Of a stretch of DNA of 64,000 nt, positions 15,046 to 23,387 are shown piece after piece (within the stretch, counting starts at the first letter, position 1; every line of letters begins with the position of its first letter). Below the pieces are notes generated by a model that did not search any database, was not told the origin of the DNA, and worked only from the letters and a program-made list of their open reading frames with translations. The translations under genes were made by a program, and so were the position numbers. The DNA is from Arthrobacter sp042667405 (GTDB lineage Bacteria; Actinomycetota; Actinomycetes; Actinomycetales; Micrococcaceae), in the NCBI RefSeq assembly GCF_042667405.1, contig NZ_JBHVAL010000018.1, positions 1-64,000 on the forward strand. Direction: 5' to 3'.

Positions 15046-15950
15046 CAGCGTTCTGCCAGTTCGTGGCCCTTGGCCAGGATGGCCTTGAGCTCCAGCAGTT
15101 GCTCCTCCGTGGGATCAACCAACGGCGGGCGGACCGGCCCAACCGGCAGGCCTGCCAGGCGGAGACCGGCTTTGATGAGCGAGACGCCAAAGCCCGGCGT
15201 CTGGTCACGGAGGCGGACCAGTGGTGCGTAGAACCCTTCGAGGAGGGCGTGGCGTCGTTCTTCATCCCCGGACATGTAGGCGTCGTAGTAGGCCTTGGCG
15301 ATCTCCGGTGCCATGGCGAAAGCTGCCGAGGAGTACAGGGGGATGCCCAGTCCGCGGTAGGCGCCCTGGGTCAGTTCGGCGGTCAACAGCCCGTTGAACA
15401 AGGCAAAGTCCGTGCGGCCGCTCGCGTTGATGGAGGACACGATTTCCTGGGCCAGGCCGACGTCGCCGATTCCGTCCTTAAAGCCAACCACCTTCGGGTT
15501 TGCAGTGAGGCGGGTGATGGCTTCAGCGGTGAACTTGGCGGTGCCCCGGTGGTACACGATGACGGGCAGGCTGCTGGCGGCAGCGACAGCCTCGACGTAG
15601 GCCACCACACCGTCCGTGGGGCCCGTGACCAGGTACGGCGGGAGCACCAGGAGGGCATCTGCGCCGGCTTCCTCGGCCACCTTGGCAGCGGCCAGGGCAT
15701 GGCCCAGCGGTCCGCCGGCACCGGAGACCACCGGGACGGCTCCGGCAACGGCCTCGACGGCGGCAGTCACCACGGTGCGGATCTCATCGAGGGAGAGCGC
15801 ATGGAATTCGCCGGTGCCACACGCCGGGAAAACGCCGCCCGGCCCGAACGGAAGCCGTGAGGTGATGTGCTCCTTCAGCAGGGCGACATCGACGCTGCCG
15901 TCCTCGGCGAAGGGCGTGACGGGAAAGAACAGTACGCCGTCGAAATTCAT
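15045..15950 (-). CDS. kdgD: 5-dehydro-4-deoxyglucarate dehydratase (KdgD-like)
   Basis: A 301-aa DapA/NAL-superfamily enzyme converting 5-dehydro-4-deoxy-D-glucarate to 2,5-dioxopentanoate with loss of CO2 and water. Schiff-base K158 lies in VVGFKDG and Y133 in IVYHRG. The N-terminal GVLFFPVTPF and the ACGTGEFHAL motif are typical of KdgD as opposed to DHDPS. Shine-Dalgarno AAGGAG lies 6 bp before the ATG. The gene overlaps its upstream neighbour by 4 nt and its downstream neighbour by 1 nt, so this is a tight operon. Confidence 0.9.
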   Translation of the reverse strand: MNFDGVLFFPVTPFAEDGSVDVALLKEHITSRLPFGPGGVFPACGTGEFHALSLDEIRTVVTAAVEAVAGAVPVVSGAGGPLGHALAAAKVAEEAGADALLVLPPYLVTGPTDGVVAYVEAVAAASSLPVIVYHRGTAKFTAEAITRLTANPKVVGFKDGIGDVGLAQEIVSSINASGRTDFALFNGLLTAELTQGAYRGLGIPLYSSAAFAMAPEIAKAYYDAYMSGDEERRHALLEGFYAPLVRLRDQTPGFGVSLIKAGLRLAGLPVGPVRPPLVDPTEEQLLELKAILAKGHELAER

Positions 15951-16942
15951 GGTGTCTCCTTGGTTGCTCCCGCCGGCACCAGGCCGGCATGGGACTCGTC
16001 ATTGAGTGGTGCTTGGTTTACTGCAGTATCGGGGCCGGTGTACGGCGGGGTCAGTTCCGTACGCCAGGTGCGCTTCGGTTCCCAGCCCAGGAGCTTGCGG
16101 GCTTTGTCGATGGAAAACGCCGGGCTGGTTCCTGTGAGGTGCGCGGTGAGGGGCGCGCTGCCGGGAAGGAAGCGCGGGAAGAGTTCAGCCAAAGGCGCTG
16201 TGGCCAAGGCATCCTTCGCGCCAACGAAGAACACCTCGCCGTTGGGAATGGTGTCCATCTTCTCCAGCAGCACATCCAGGAATTCGGCAACATCCCGGGC
16301 GTCCACGTAGTTGAACAGGGCTGGGGCGGACAGCGCGGGATCGTCCAGGCGTTCGCGGACCGTGTGGCCTTGCTGCGTGGGCGCTCCTTCCCATTCCTCC
16401 GGGGAGATCACGAAGCACGGGCGGAAAGCGGCGTAGCGGATGTTGTTGCCCTGGGCCGCGGCGAACATCTGCACCGTCTGTTCGGCGATCAGCTTGGATA
16501 GCGCATAGGCGTTCCACGGCTTGGGCGGCGTCTGCTCGTTCAAGGGAAACGACGGCGGCAACCATCCGGCCGGCGAACCATAACCAAGGGCGGTGGGGCT
16601 GCTGGCGGTGATGATCTTCGGTACGCCGGCGTCGGTCGCTGCACTGATGACCGCGTAGGCGAGCCGGGTGTTCGTGCTGAAAATGACGTCCTCGGGCGCG
16701 CTGAAAGGTACGGCTATAGCAGCGAGGTGGATGACGGCGTCGGGCGCTGTTTCGCGGATAAGCCGCTCCGCCTCCCCCGGCGCCAGCAGGTCTGCGCTGA
16801 ATTGCTCGACGCCGGCGGGCAGCTGCCTTGCCGGGATGGCATCGCGATCAACCGAAATGACCTTGTGGCCTGCTTCGGCGAGGCCGGCCACGACGCTGCG
16901 GCCGAGCCTGCCTGAACCGCCGGTGACGAAAATCCTGCTCAT
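15947..16942 (-). CDS. NAD-dependent epimerase/dehydratase-family SDR (uronate dehydrogenase-like role suggested)
   Basis: A 331-aa extended short-chain dehydrogenase. The coenzyme motif is TGGSGRLG (7-14), with catalytic Y146-x3-K150 (YALSK) and a serine near 114. Start by AAGGAG upstream of the ATG at 16942. Known uronate dehydrogenases are SDRs of about 265 aa; this one is longer and its assignment rests on its place as the missing first step before the aldarate dehydratase, KdgD and KGSADH. It could instead be an epimerase. Confidence 0.75.
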   Translation of the reverse strand: MSRIFVTGGSGRLGRSVVAGLAEAGHKVISVDRDAIPARQLPAGVEQFSADLLAPGEAERLIRETAPDAVIHLAAIAVPFSAPEDVIFSTNTRLAYAVISAATDAGVPKIITASSPTALGYGSPAGWLPPSFPLNEQTPPKPWNAYALSKLIAEQTVQMFAAAQGNNIRYAAFRPCFVISPEEWEGAPTQQGHTVRERLDDPALSAPALFNYVDARDVAEFLDVLLEKMDTIPNGEVFFVGAKDALATAPLAELFPRFLPGSAPLTAHLTGTSPAFSIDKARKLLGWEPKRTWRTELTPPYTGPDTAVNQAPLNDESHAGLVPAGATKETP

Positions 16943-16970
16943 GGTCTGTCTCCTTGTTTGGGGGAAGCGG

Positions 16971-18383
16971 TCAGGACTGGTTGCGGCCGAGATCGACGCC
17001 GAGGCCGAGTTCGCTGATCCGGACGGGGAGTTCCGTCTCCAGGGATTGGTTTCCTGCGATGCCGACAGAGACCGAGCGAAGTCCGTCGATATAGCCGGAC
17101 GGACGGCCCAGCGGGTCAATGCCGGGGCCGTTGAAGAGGTCCGAGAGCAGCAGGTTGTCGCCGCCGCCGTGGCCCCCTTCACCGTTGATGATGGGCACCT
17201 CGTAGGCAGCTTCCCAGTGGCGCTGGACCACCAGTCGTTCACCGTTCCGGCGTACGGCGTCGTCCTCCTCGATGGGGGTGGCGCTCGGGTCCACCACGGT
17301 CTTCTTATCGGTGCTCGACTCGACGGCGGCACGCTCCACCACTTCGAGTTCGGCGCGGCCCTCGGTGCCGTTGACCGTGACGCGGTAGCCCTCCCAGGGG
17401 CTGTGGGCGTTCAGCGAGTAGCTCAGGGTGGGCCCGCCCTGGTAGTCCACCACCAGGGCGAGGTTGTCCTCGATGGTGATGCCTTCGGTGAACACGTCCT
17501 GGTCGCGGAGGTAGCCGTCGAATTTTTCGTTGTCGTAGTACAGGGCTTTCAGCCGCTCGTCCTCGCGCATGTCCAGGCGGAAGGGGTCATGTTCCAGGCC
17601 GTCCACTGTGCCGCGCTCCGGGCGGGCCCCCAGGCCACGCTCCGCGGCGTTCTTGTCGCCATAGAAGCGAAGGCCGCCGGAGGCGAACACGCGCTCCGGC
17701 ACATCATTGATCCACCAGTTGACGAGGTCGAAGTGGTGCGAAGCCTTGTGGATGAGCAGGCCGCCGGAGTTCTTCTTGTCACGGTGCCAGCGGCGGAAGT
17801 AGTCCGCGCCGTGCACGGTGTCCAGCACCCAGCTGAAGTCGATGGAGGTCACTTTGCCGATCACGCCGTTCTGGATGACTTCCTTGAGCGCGCTGTTACG
17901 CGGCGAGTAGCGGTAGTTGAAGGTGACCACTACGTTGCGGCCGGTCTTGGCGACGGCCTCGGTGATGCGGCGGCAACCCTCGACGTCGATGGTCAGGGGC
18001 TTTTCAACCACGACGTCGGCACCTGCCTCGAGCGCCTCGACGATGTAGTCCGCATGGGTGTAGTCGGGCGTCGTCACGATGACGCGCTCGATGTTGTTGG
18101 ACCGGATGAAGTTGGTGAGTTCGCCCGGTTCGAAGGAAGCCACCGGATCGGTTCCGCCGAGCTCCTTGATGAGCGCCCGGTAAAAATCCACGCGGCCTTG
18201 GTTGACGTCGGACAACGCAACCAGCTGGGCCACATCGGAGTGTTGTCCGTAGATGGCCCGGATGTACATTTCCGAGCGGCCGCCCGTTCCGATCAGGGCG
18301 ATTCGGGTCCGGTGGGTGCCCTGGGTCCGGATTGCCCCTTCTGCTGACAGGGTGCGGGTCTCGGCTGAGTCGACGTTGACCAT
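16971..18383 (-). CDS. Gfo/Idh/MocA family oxidoreductase
   Basis: A 470-aa NAD(P)-dependent sugar oxidoreductase, longer than the usual 330-400 aa. The Rossmann motif is RIALIGTGGRSEMY near residues 27-40, the EKP motif follows VVV at about 130, and the RWHRDKKNSGGLLIHKASHH segment (catalytic Lys/His) is typical of the family. Shine-Dalgarno GAAAGGGG precedes the ATG. First gene of the uronate operon, divergent from its LacI regulator; the shared 179-bp region holds a LacI operator. Confidence 0.88.
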   Translation of the reverse strand: MVNVDSAETRTLSAEGAIRTQGTHRTRIALIGTGGRSEMYIRAIYGQHSDVAQLVALSDVNQGRVDFYRALIKELGGTDPVASFEPGELTNFIRSNNIERVIVTTPDYTHADYIVEALEAGADVVVEKPLTIDVEGCRRITEAVAKTGRNVVVTFNYRYSPRNSALKEVIQNGVIGKVTSIDFSWVLDTVHGADYFRRWHRDKKNSGGLLIHKASHHFDLVNWWINDVPERVFASGGLRFYGDKNAAERGLGARPERGTVDGLEHDPFRLDMREDERLKALYYDNEKFDGYLRDQDVFTEGITIEDNLALVVDYQGGPTLSYSLNAHSPWEGYRVTVNGTEGRAELEVVERAAVESSTDKKTVVDPSATPIEEDDAVRRNGERLVVQRHWEAAYEVPIINGEGGHGGGDNLLLSDLFNGPGIDPLGRPSGYIDGLRSVSVGIAGNQSLETELPVRISELGLGVDLGRNQS

Positions 18384-18451
18384 GTTTGTGCCCCTTTCAA
18401 AAGGCAGGAGTGAACCGCTTGACGGCCCGGATACGTGTGGAAGAATATGCG

Positions 18452-18465
18452 AGAAAGCGTTTTCT
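18452..18465. promoter_or_regulatory. LacI-type operator 4 (autoregulatory)
   Basis: AGAAAGCGTTTTCT in the 179-bp gap between the oxidoreductase operon and the divergent lacI gene, identical to the sites at 6826 and 9091. It indicates that the adjacent regulator controls itself and the operon. Confidence 0.88.
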
Positions 18466-18562
18466 CAGAGGGTTATAAGCTTTCTATCAAGACTCTGGTG
18501 GTCGCGTCAACCAGTACTCCAACGACGGAGCACTCGGTGGACGAACAAAGGGAAGGGGCCAC

Positions 18563-19591
18563 ATGGCACGCAGGAACACCAACAGGCGCGTTGGGATTGC
18601 CGACGTCGCGGAGAAGGCCGGCGTCTCACACGCAACGGTTTCACGCGTCATGAACGGTAACGCAGCAGTTGATCCCGGCATCGCCGAACGGGTGCGCGCC
18701 GCCGCGGCTGAGCTCAAGTACCAACCCAACCCCGTTGGCCGAAGCCTGGCCCTGGGAAAGACAGACACCATCGGGATCGTGGTCCCGGATTTGGCCAACC
18801 CCACCTTCCAGGCAATTCTTCGGGGACTCAGCATCGCCGCGGCCCAGGACGGGTATCGCGTCCTCATCGCGGATTCCTCGGAAGTCACCAGCGAGGAAGC
18901 GATCCTGGCCGGGGAAGCCCGGCGGCGCTGCGACGGCGTCGTGCTCTGCGCACCCCGCATGGGCGATGCCGAGCTCGAGGAACTGGCCCCAACCCTGCAT
19001 CCGCTGGTCCTCATCAACCGCACCACGGTGGCCACCAACACCCCGAGCCTTAGCGTGGACTACAGCCAGGGCATCCAGGAATTGGCGCAGCACCTCGTGT
19101 CGCTTGGCCACCGCCGTCTGGCCTTCCTTTCCGGCCCTGAGCACAGCGCCTCGAACCGGCAACGCTTGGTTGGCTTGGAGCAGTTCCGGACGGAGCACCC
19201 GGAGATCGAACTGCAGATGCTCCCGGGCGGCTCCAACTTTGATTCGGGCCACGAATGCACCGATGCCATCATTGCCAGCGGCGCCACGGGCATCCTCGCC
19301 TTCAACGACCTCGTGGCCATGGGGTTGCTCAGCGGTCTTCACGAGCGGGGAATCCGGGTTCCGGAGGACATTTCCGTGACGGGCTTCGACGACATCCCCT
19401 TCGCCAAATACACCACCCCGCCACTGACCACAGCAGCCGTGCCCATCAATGAGCTCGGGAGCCTGGCATGGCGGCGGATGCGGGAGCAAATCCAACAGTC
19501 GGACACAGCCCCCAGCCAGGCGCAGGACGAGTTCTCGCCGCGGATGGAAATCCGCAAGAGCACCGCAGCCCCGGCCCTCAAACCCGCCTAG
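18563..19591 (+). CDS. LacI-family transcriptional repressor of the uronate regulon
   Basis: A 342-aa regulator. The N-terminal HTH and hinge (VGIADVAEKAGVSHATVSRV, residues 9-28, then NPVGRSLALGKTDTIG) are followed by a periplasmic-binding-like effector domain. Start by GGAAGGGG before the ATG. It is next to an operator of the class it would bind (AGAAAGCGTTTTCT), and three more such sites lie upstream of the importer, binding protein and fusion genes, so it is the natural master of the 5.4-19.6 kb region. The inducer is probably the imported sugar acid or an intermediate. Confidence 0.92.
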   Translation: MARRNTNRRVGIADVAEKAGVSHATVSRVMNGNAAVDPGIAERVRAAAAELKYQPNPVGRSLALGKTDTIGIVVPDLANPTFQAILRGLSIAAAQDGYRVLIADSSEVTSEEAILAGEARRRCDGVVLCAPRMGDAELEELAPTLHPLVLINRTTVATNTPSLSVDYSQGIQELAQHLVSLGHRRLAFLSGPEHSASNRQRLVGLEQFRTEHPEIELQMLPGGSNFDSGHECTDAIIASGATGILAFNDLVAMGLLSGLHERGIRVPEDISVTGFDDIPFAKYTTPPLTTAAVPINELGSLAWRRMREQIQQSDTAPSQAQDEFSPRMEIRKSTAAPALKPA

Positions 19592-19593
19592 AA

Positions 19594-19658
19594 GCAACGC
19601 GGGGTCACTTATGGCCCTTTCGGAGGGCCTACATGGGCCATAAGTGACCCCGGGTTGC
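19594..19658. terminator. Long bidirectional hairpin (24-bp arms)
   Basis: 65-bp inverted repeat, arms GCAACGCGGGGTCACTTATG... (19594-19617) and complement (19635-19658) with one mismatch in 24 bp and a 17-nt loop. It fills the gap between the stop codons of two convergent genes. Confidence 0.85.
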
Positions 19659-19659
19659 T

Positions 19660-20355
19660 CTAAGATTCGCGGGCTGAGCCCAGTCCCGCCTCCTTGTAGA
19701 AGCCCTGGATGTGGGCTGCCACCAGCTCGGCCGCCTTGCCGCCGTCGTGGTTGTTCACGGCGGCGAGGATGGCACGGTGTTCGCCTCTCAGCCGTGCGCA
19801 AGTCGCGTTCCAGTCAGGCAGGTTTTCCGTCAGCTCGCCCGCGTAGTTCTCGATCGCGCCGCGCAGCGAGGCCATCATGGCGCTGACCACCGCATTGCCC
19901 GCAGCCTCGGCCAAGGCCACATGGAAGCGGGCATCGAGGGCCAGGAAGGCCCCGATGTCCTGTGTTGAATCCATCTGCTCGAGCAGCTCCGCGGCCTCCC
20001 CCAGCGCCGGCGCATCCACTGTGGCACGTGCCGCGGCCCAGGACTCCAGCAGGACGCGGGTCTCCACGACGTCGGCCACGGGAAGGTGGCGGGTGGCCAC
20101 ATGCAGCCGAAGGGTGGAACCCAGCGCTGATCCGGGCTCGGCGATGACAATGGTCCCGGCGTCTTTGCCCGAACCGACGCCGGCGCGGACCACACCCATT
20201 GCTTCGAGAATCCTGACCGCCTCGCGCACGGAAGTCCGCGATACCTGTAGCTGCTCGGCCATGACCCGCTCCCCCGGCAGCCGCCCTCCCAGGACGAGGT
20301 CTCCATCGGACAACTGCTTCTCGATCCACTGCAGGACAAGTTGGTGCGTTCGCAT
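19660..20355 (-). CDS. FadR/GntR-family regulator (LldR-like, FCD domain)
   Basis: A 231-aa repressor-type protein. The winged HTH is at about 5-70 (RLPGERVMAEQL, SRTSVREAVRILEAMGV) and the FCD ligand domain at about 85-220 with the metal-binding pattern D-x-R-F-H (DARFHVALAEAAGN). A TAGTAT -10-like box (20362-20367) is exactly 6 bp from the ATG, which points to a leaderless mRNA. It is divergent from the lactate dehydrogenase gene, with two matching 17-bp palindromes between them, so it very likely controls lactate use. Confidence 0.9.
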   Translation of the reverse strand: MRTHQLVLQWIEKQLSDGDLVLGGRLPGERVMAEQLQVSRTSVREAVRILEAMGVVRAGVGSGKDAGTIVIAEPGSALGSTLRLHVATRHLPVADVVETRVLLESWAAARATVDAPALGEAAELLEQMDSTQDIGAFLALDARFHVALAEAAGNAVVSAMMASLRGAIENYAGELTENLPDWNATCARLRGEHRAILAAVNNHDGGKAAELVAAHIQGFYKEAGLGSARES

Positions 20356-20371
20356 ATGGGAATACTAGTTG

Positions 20372-20413
20372 ATGTGGTCCGACCACATGGATTACAGTGT
20401 GGTTAGACCACAC
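20372..20413. promoter_or_regulatory. Twin FCD-regulator operators over the lldD promoter
   Basis: ATGTGGTCCGACCACAT (20372-20388, perfect) and GTGTGGTTAGACCACAC (20397-20413, one mismatched pair) share TGTGGT-N3-ACCACA, 25 bp centre to centre. A plus-strand promoter TTGATG (20369-20374), 17 bp, TTACAG (20392-20397) lies under the first and is followed by the second. Confidence 0.85.
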
Positions 20414-20433
20414 AGCATTCAAGGGAGAACCGC

Positions 20434-21765
20434 ATGACCGACACCCTCGATCCCAAGATCACGGCAGCGCCCGCCAACGCTGGCAGCGACGAAAACGTGA
20501 CCCGCCCGCCCCAGCCGCGACCCGCCGTCGTGCGGCCCCCGGCACTGAAGAGGCGCGTTCCCAAAGTTTCCGACCTCGCGCCGCTGATGCAGTTCAAGAA
20601 GCCCGAATTCAGTAAGGCCGCCCGGCTCAAGCGCGCCAGCACAATCCGGGAGCTGCGCGACATCGCCAAACGCCGCACCCCGAAGGCGCCGTTTGACTAC
20701 ACCGACGGTGCCGCGGAAGAAGAGATCACCCTGCGCAGGGCACGCCAAGCCTTCCAGGACATCGAATTCCGCCCGGGCATCCTTCGGGACGTGTCCAGGA
20801 TCGACCTCCGCACCGACATTCTGGGCAAGGAGTCCCGCCTTCCGTTCGGCATCGCACCCACCGGCTTCACCCGGATGATGCAGTCCGAGGGCGAATACGC
20901 GGGCTCGCAGGCCGCTGAAGCCGCCGGAATCCCATACACGCTCTCCACCATGGGCACCGCGTCTATTGAGGACGTTGCAGCGGCCGCCCCGAACGGCCGG
21001 AACTGGTTCCAGTTGTACCTGTGGACCGACCGGGACCGTTCGCTGGAATTGATCGAACGGGCAGCGAGGGCCGGCAACGACACCCTCATGGTCACCGTGG
21101 ACACTGCCGTAGCCGGTGCACGCCTCCGCGATGTCCGCAACGGCATGACCATCCCGCCGGCGCTTACCGTGAAGACCGTCCTGGATGCTTCCTACCGCCC
21201 GGCGTGGTGGTTCAACTTCCTCACGCACGAACCCCTCACGTTCGCCTCGCTCTCGCGTTACACGGGCACCGTGGCAGACCTGATCAACTCCATGTTCGAC
21301 CCCACCCTGACCTATGAGGACCTGGACTGGCTGCGCGAAACCTGGAAGGGCAAGCTGGTGGTCAAAGGCATCCAGACCGTGGAGGACGCCCGGCGCGTCG
21401 TTGACCACGGAGCTGATGGCATCATCCTGTCCAACCATGGTGGCCGCCAACTGGACCGCGCGCCCATCCCCTTTCACCTGCTGCCTGAGGTCACCTCGGC
21501 GCTGAAGGCAGACAACAGCAACGCCAACGTCATCCTGGACACGGGCATCATGAGCGGGGCGGACATCGTCGCGGCATTGGCGTTGGGCGCAGACTTTGCC
21601 CTGATCGGCCGCGCCTACCTCTACGGATTGATGGCCGGCGGACGCGAGGGCGTGGACCGGACCATCCAGATCCTGGAGAAGGACATGACCCGGACCATGG
21701 CACTCCTGGGCGTCAGCAAGGTTTCGGACCTGAACCCGGATCACGTGCGGCTCCTGCAGCGCTAA
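20434..21765 (+). CDS. lldD: FMN-dependent L-lactate (alpha-hydroxy acid) dehydrogenase
   Basis: A 443-aa member of the FMN alpha-hydroxy-acid dehydrogenase family, oxidising L-lactate to pyruvate and passing electrons to the respiratory chain. The catalytic H335 is in SNHGGRQLD, K311 precedes it (VVKGIQ), and the FMN region PFGIAPTGFTRMM is at about 137-149. The first about 50 residues are a Pro/Arg-rich extension not found in E. coli LldD (396 aa). Shine-Dalgarno AAGGGAGAA precedes the ATG. The LldR-like neighbour and twin operators support lactate as substrate over glycolate or mandelate. Confidence 0.88.
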   Translation: MTDTLDPKITAAPANAGSDENVTRPPQPRPAVVRPPALKRRVPKVSDLAPLMQFKKPEFSKAARLKRASTIRELRDIAKRRTPKAPFDYTDGAAEEEITLRRARQAFQDIEFRPGILRDVSRIDLRTDILGKESRLPFGIAPTGFTRMMQSEGEYAGSQAAEAAGIPYTLSTMGTASIEDVAAAAPNGRNWFQLYLWTDRDRSLELIERAARAGNDTLMVTVDTAVAGARLRDVRNGMTIPPALTVKTVLDASYRPAWWFNFLTHEPLTFASLSRYTGTVADLINSMFDPTLTYEDLDWLRETWKGKLVVKGIQTVEDARRVVDHGADGIILSNHGGRQLDRAPIPFHLLPEVTSALKADNSNANVILDTGIMSGADIVAALALGADFALIGRAYLYGLMAGGREGVDRTIQILEKDMTRTMALLGVSKVSDLNPDHVRLLQR

Positions 21766-21769
21766 AGCC

Positions 21770-21835
21770 CCCATGTAAGTGACAGCACCTGTCGCATTGG
21801 GCCTCCATTGCGACAGGTGCTGTTACTCAGTTGGG
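21770..21835. repeat. 66-bp palindromic repeat, copy B
   Basis: Same 66-bp family as copies A and C; on the minus strand it begins CCCAACTGAGTAACAGCACC. The inner arms CACCTGTCGCA and complement are perfect. It lies between convergent lldD and gdhA, 5 bp past the lldD stop. Confidence 0.9.
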
Positions 21836-21846
21836 TAGCGGGGGCG

Positions 21847-23184
21847 TTAGATGAGGCCTTGGGCGAGCATCGCGTCGGCTACCTTGACGAAGCCACCGAT
21901 GTTCGCGCCCACCACGTAGTTTCCGGGCGCACCGTATTCTTCTGCGGTCGCGGCGCAACGGTCGTGAATGCCCACCATGATCTCCGTGAGGCGCTGCTCC
22001 GTGTGCTCGAAGGACCACGAATCGCGGCTGGCGTTCTGCTGCATTTCCAGCGCCGACGTCGCTACGCCCCCGGCGTTGGCGGCCTTACCAGGCCCGAACA
22101 GGATGCCGGCCTCCTGGAACACGGACACCGCCTTTTGCGTGGACGGCATGTTGGCCCCCTCAGCCACCGCAATCAGTCCGTTGCTGACCAGCTTGGCGGC
22201 AGCCTCGCCGTCGAGCTCGTTTTGCGTGGCGCACGGCAGCGCAACGGTGCCGTTGACGTCCCACACTGAACCGCCGGCAACATGGCTTGCCCCGGGCCTC
22301 CGGACCGCATACTCCGTGAGGCGCGCACGCTCCACTTCCTTGATCTGGCTCAGGAGTTCGACGTCGATACCCGCCTCGTCCACGACGTAACCTGCGGAGT
22401 CGGAGCAGGCCACCACGGTGGCGCCGAGGGACTGGGCCTTGGCAATCGCATGGATCGCCACATTGCCTGAGCCGGACACCACCACGCGCTGCCCGTCGAA
22501 GGAGGCACCCCGCGTCTTGAGCATCTCCTGTGCAAAAATCACGGTGCCATACCCTGTAGCCTCCGGGCGCACCAGCGAGCCGCCCCAGGAAATGCCCTTG
22601 CCGGTCAGGACGCCGGACTCATAGCGGTTGGTAATGCGCTTGTACTGGCCGAACAGGTAGCCGATCTCCCGGCCACCCACTCCAATGTCACCGGCGGGAA
22701 CGTCGGTGTACTCGCCGATGTGGCGATACAGCTCGGTCATGAAGGACTGGCAAAACCGCATGATTTCGGCATCGGAGCGTCCACGCGGGTCAAAGTCGGA
22801 TCCACCTTTGCCGCCGCCGATGGGCATGCCCGTGAGAGCGTTCTTGAAGATCTGCTCGAAGCCCAGGAACTTCACGATCCCCAGGTACACGGAAGGATGG
22901 AAGCGCAATCCCCCCTTGTACGGGCCGAGTGCTGAGTTGAATTCCACCCGGAAGCCGCGGTTCACGTGCACGCGTCCTGCGTCGTCGGTCCACGGAACGC
23001 GGAAAATGATCTGGCGTTCGGGCTCGCACAATCGCTCCAGGACGGCACCTTCAAGGAATTCAGGATGACGGTCGTGGACCGGGCCAAGGCTTTCGAAGAC
23101 CTCGATAACAGCCTGGTGAAATTCCTTCTCCCCCGGGTTCCGCGCCAAAACAGTGTCGCGGACGGTTTCGAGCCTTGAATCCAT
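21847..23184 (-). CDS. gdhA: NADP-specific glutamate dehydrogenase
   Basis: A 445-aa enzyme of the E. coli GdhA type (447 aa) that aminates 2-oxoglutarate to glutamate. Visible motifs are GPYKGGLRFHPSV with the substrate lysines, PIGGGKGGSDFDPRG, and the nucleotide-binding VSGSGNVAIHA. AGGAAG precedes the ATG. In the 5' region a perfect 8-bp hairpin lies about 32 bp from the start and a TTGACT sequence further out. Its substrate, 2-oxoglutarate, is also the end product of the neighbouring uronate pathway, though no shared operator was seen. Confidence 0.95.
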   Translation of the reverse strand: MDSRLETVRDTVLARNPGEKEFHQAVIEVFESLGPVHDRHPEFLEGAVLERLCEPERQIIFRVPWTDDAGRVHVNRGFRVEFNSALGPYKGGLRFHPSVYLGIVKFLGFEQIFKNALTGMPIGGGKGGSDFDPRGRSDAEIMRFCQSFMTELYRHIGEYTDVPAGDIGVGGREIGYLFGQYKRITNRYESGVLTGKGISWGGSLVRPEATGYGTVIFAQEMLKTRGASFDGQRVVVSGSGNVAIHAIAKAQSLGATVVACSDSAGYVVDEAGIDVELLSQIKEVERARLTEYAVRRPGASHVAGGSVWDVNGTVALPCATQNELDGEAAAKLVSNGLIAVAEGANMPSTQKAVSVFQEAGILFGPGKAANAGGVATSALEMQQNASRDSWSFEHTEQRLTEIMVGIHDRCAATAEEYGAPGNYVVGANIGGFVKVADAMLAQGLI

Positions 23185-23215
23185 GCGTCTTCCTATCCTA
23201 GGTGCGCCGGCCAGC

Positions 23216-23237
23216 GGCGGGACGAATCAGTCCCGCC
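23216..23237. other. Hairpin in the gdhA upstream region
   Basis: Perfect inverted repeat GGCGGGAC (23216-23223) with GTCCCGCC (23230-23237) and a 6-nt loop, 31 bp before the gdhA ATG. It could affect mRNA stability or translation. A separate palindrome GTGAC-AAGC-GTCAC lies at 23362-23375 near the ArsR gene end. No GlnR/AmtR consensus was convincingly matched. Confidence 0.4.
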
Positions 23238-23387
23238 CATGCTTGCACCCAAGGACATAGGATCTCCATCCGGAGCCAATATGACCCCGGCGATGGACTT
23301 AACACAACGGTAGAAAATCACTGCAAAGTCAAGGAACAGAAGGTTAACAAAAGCTCACAATGTGACAAGCGTCACGTTACAACCGAG

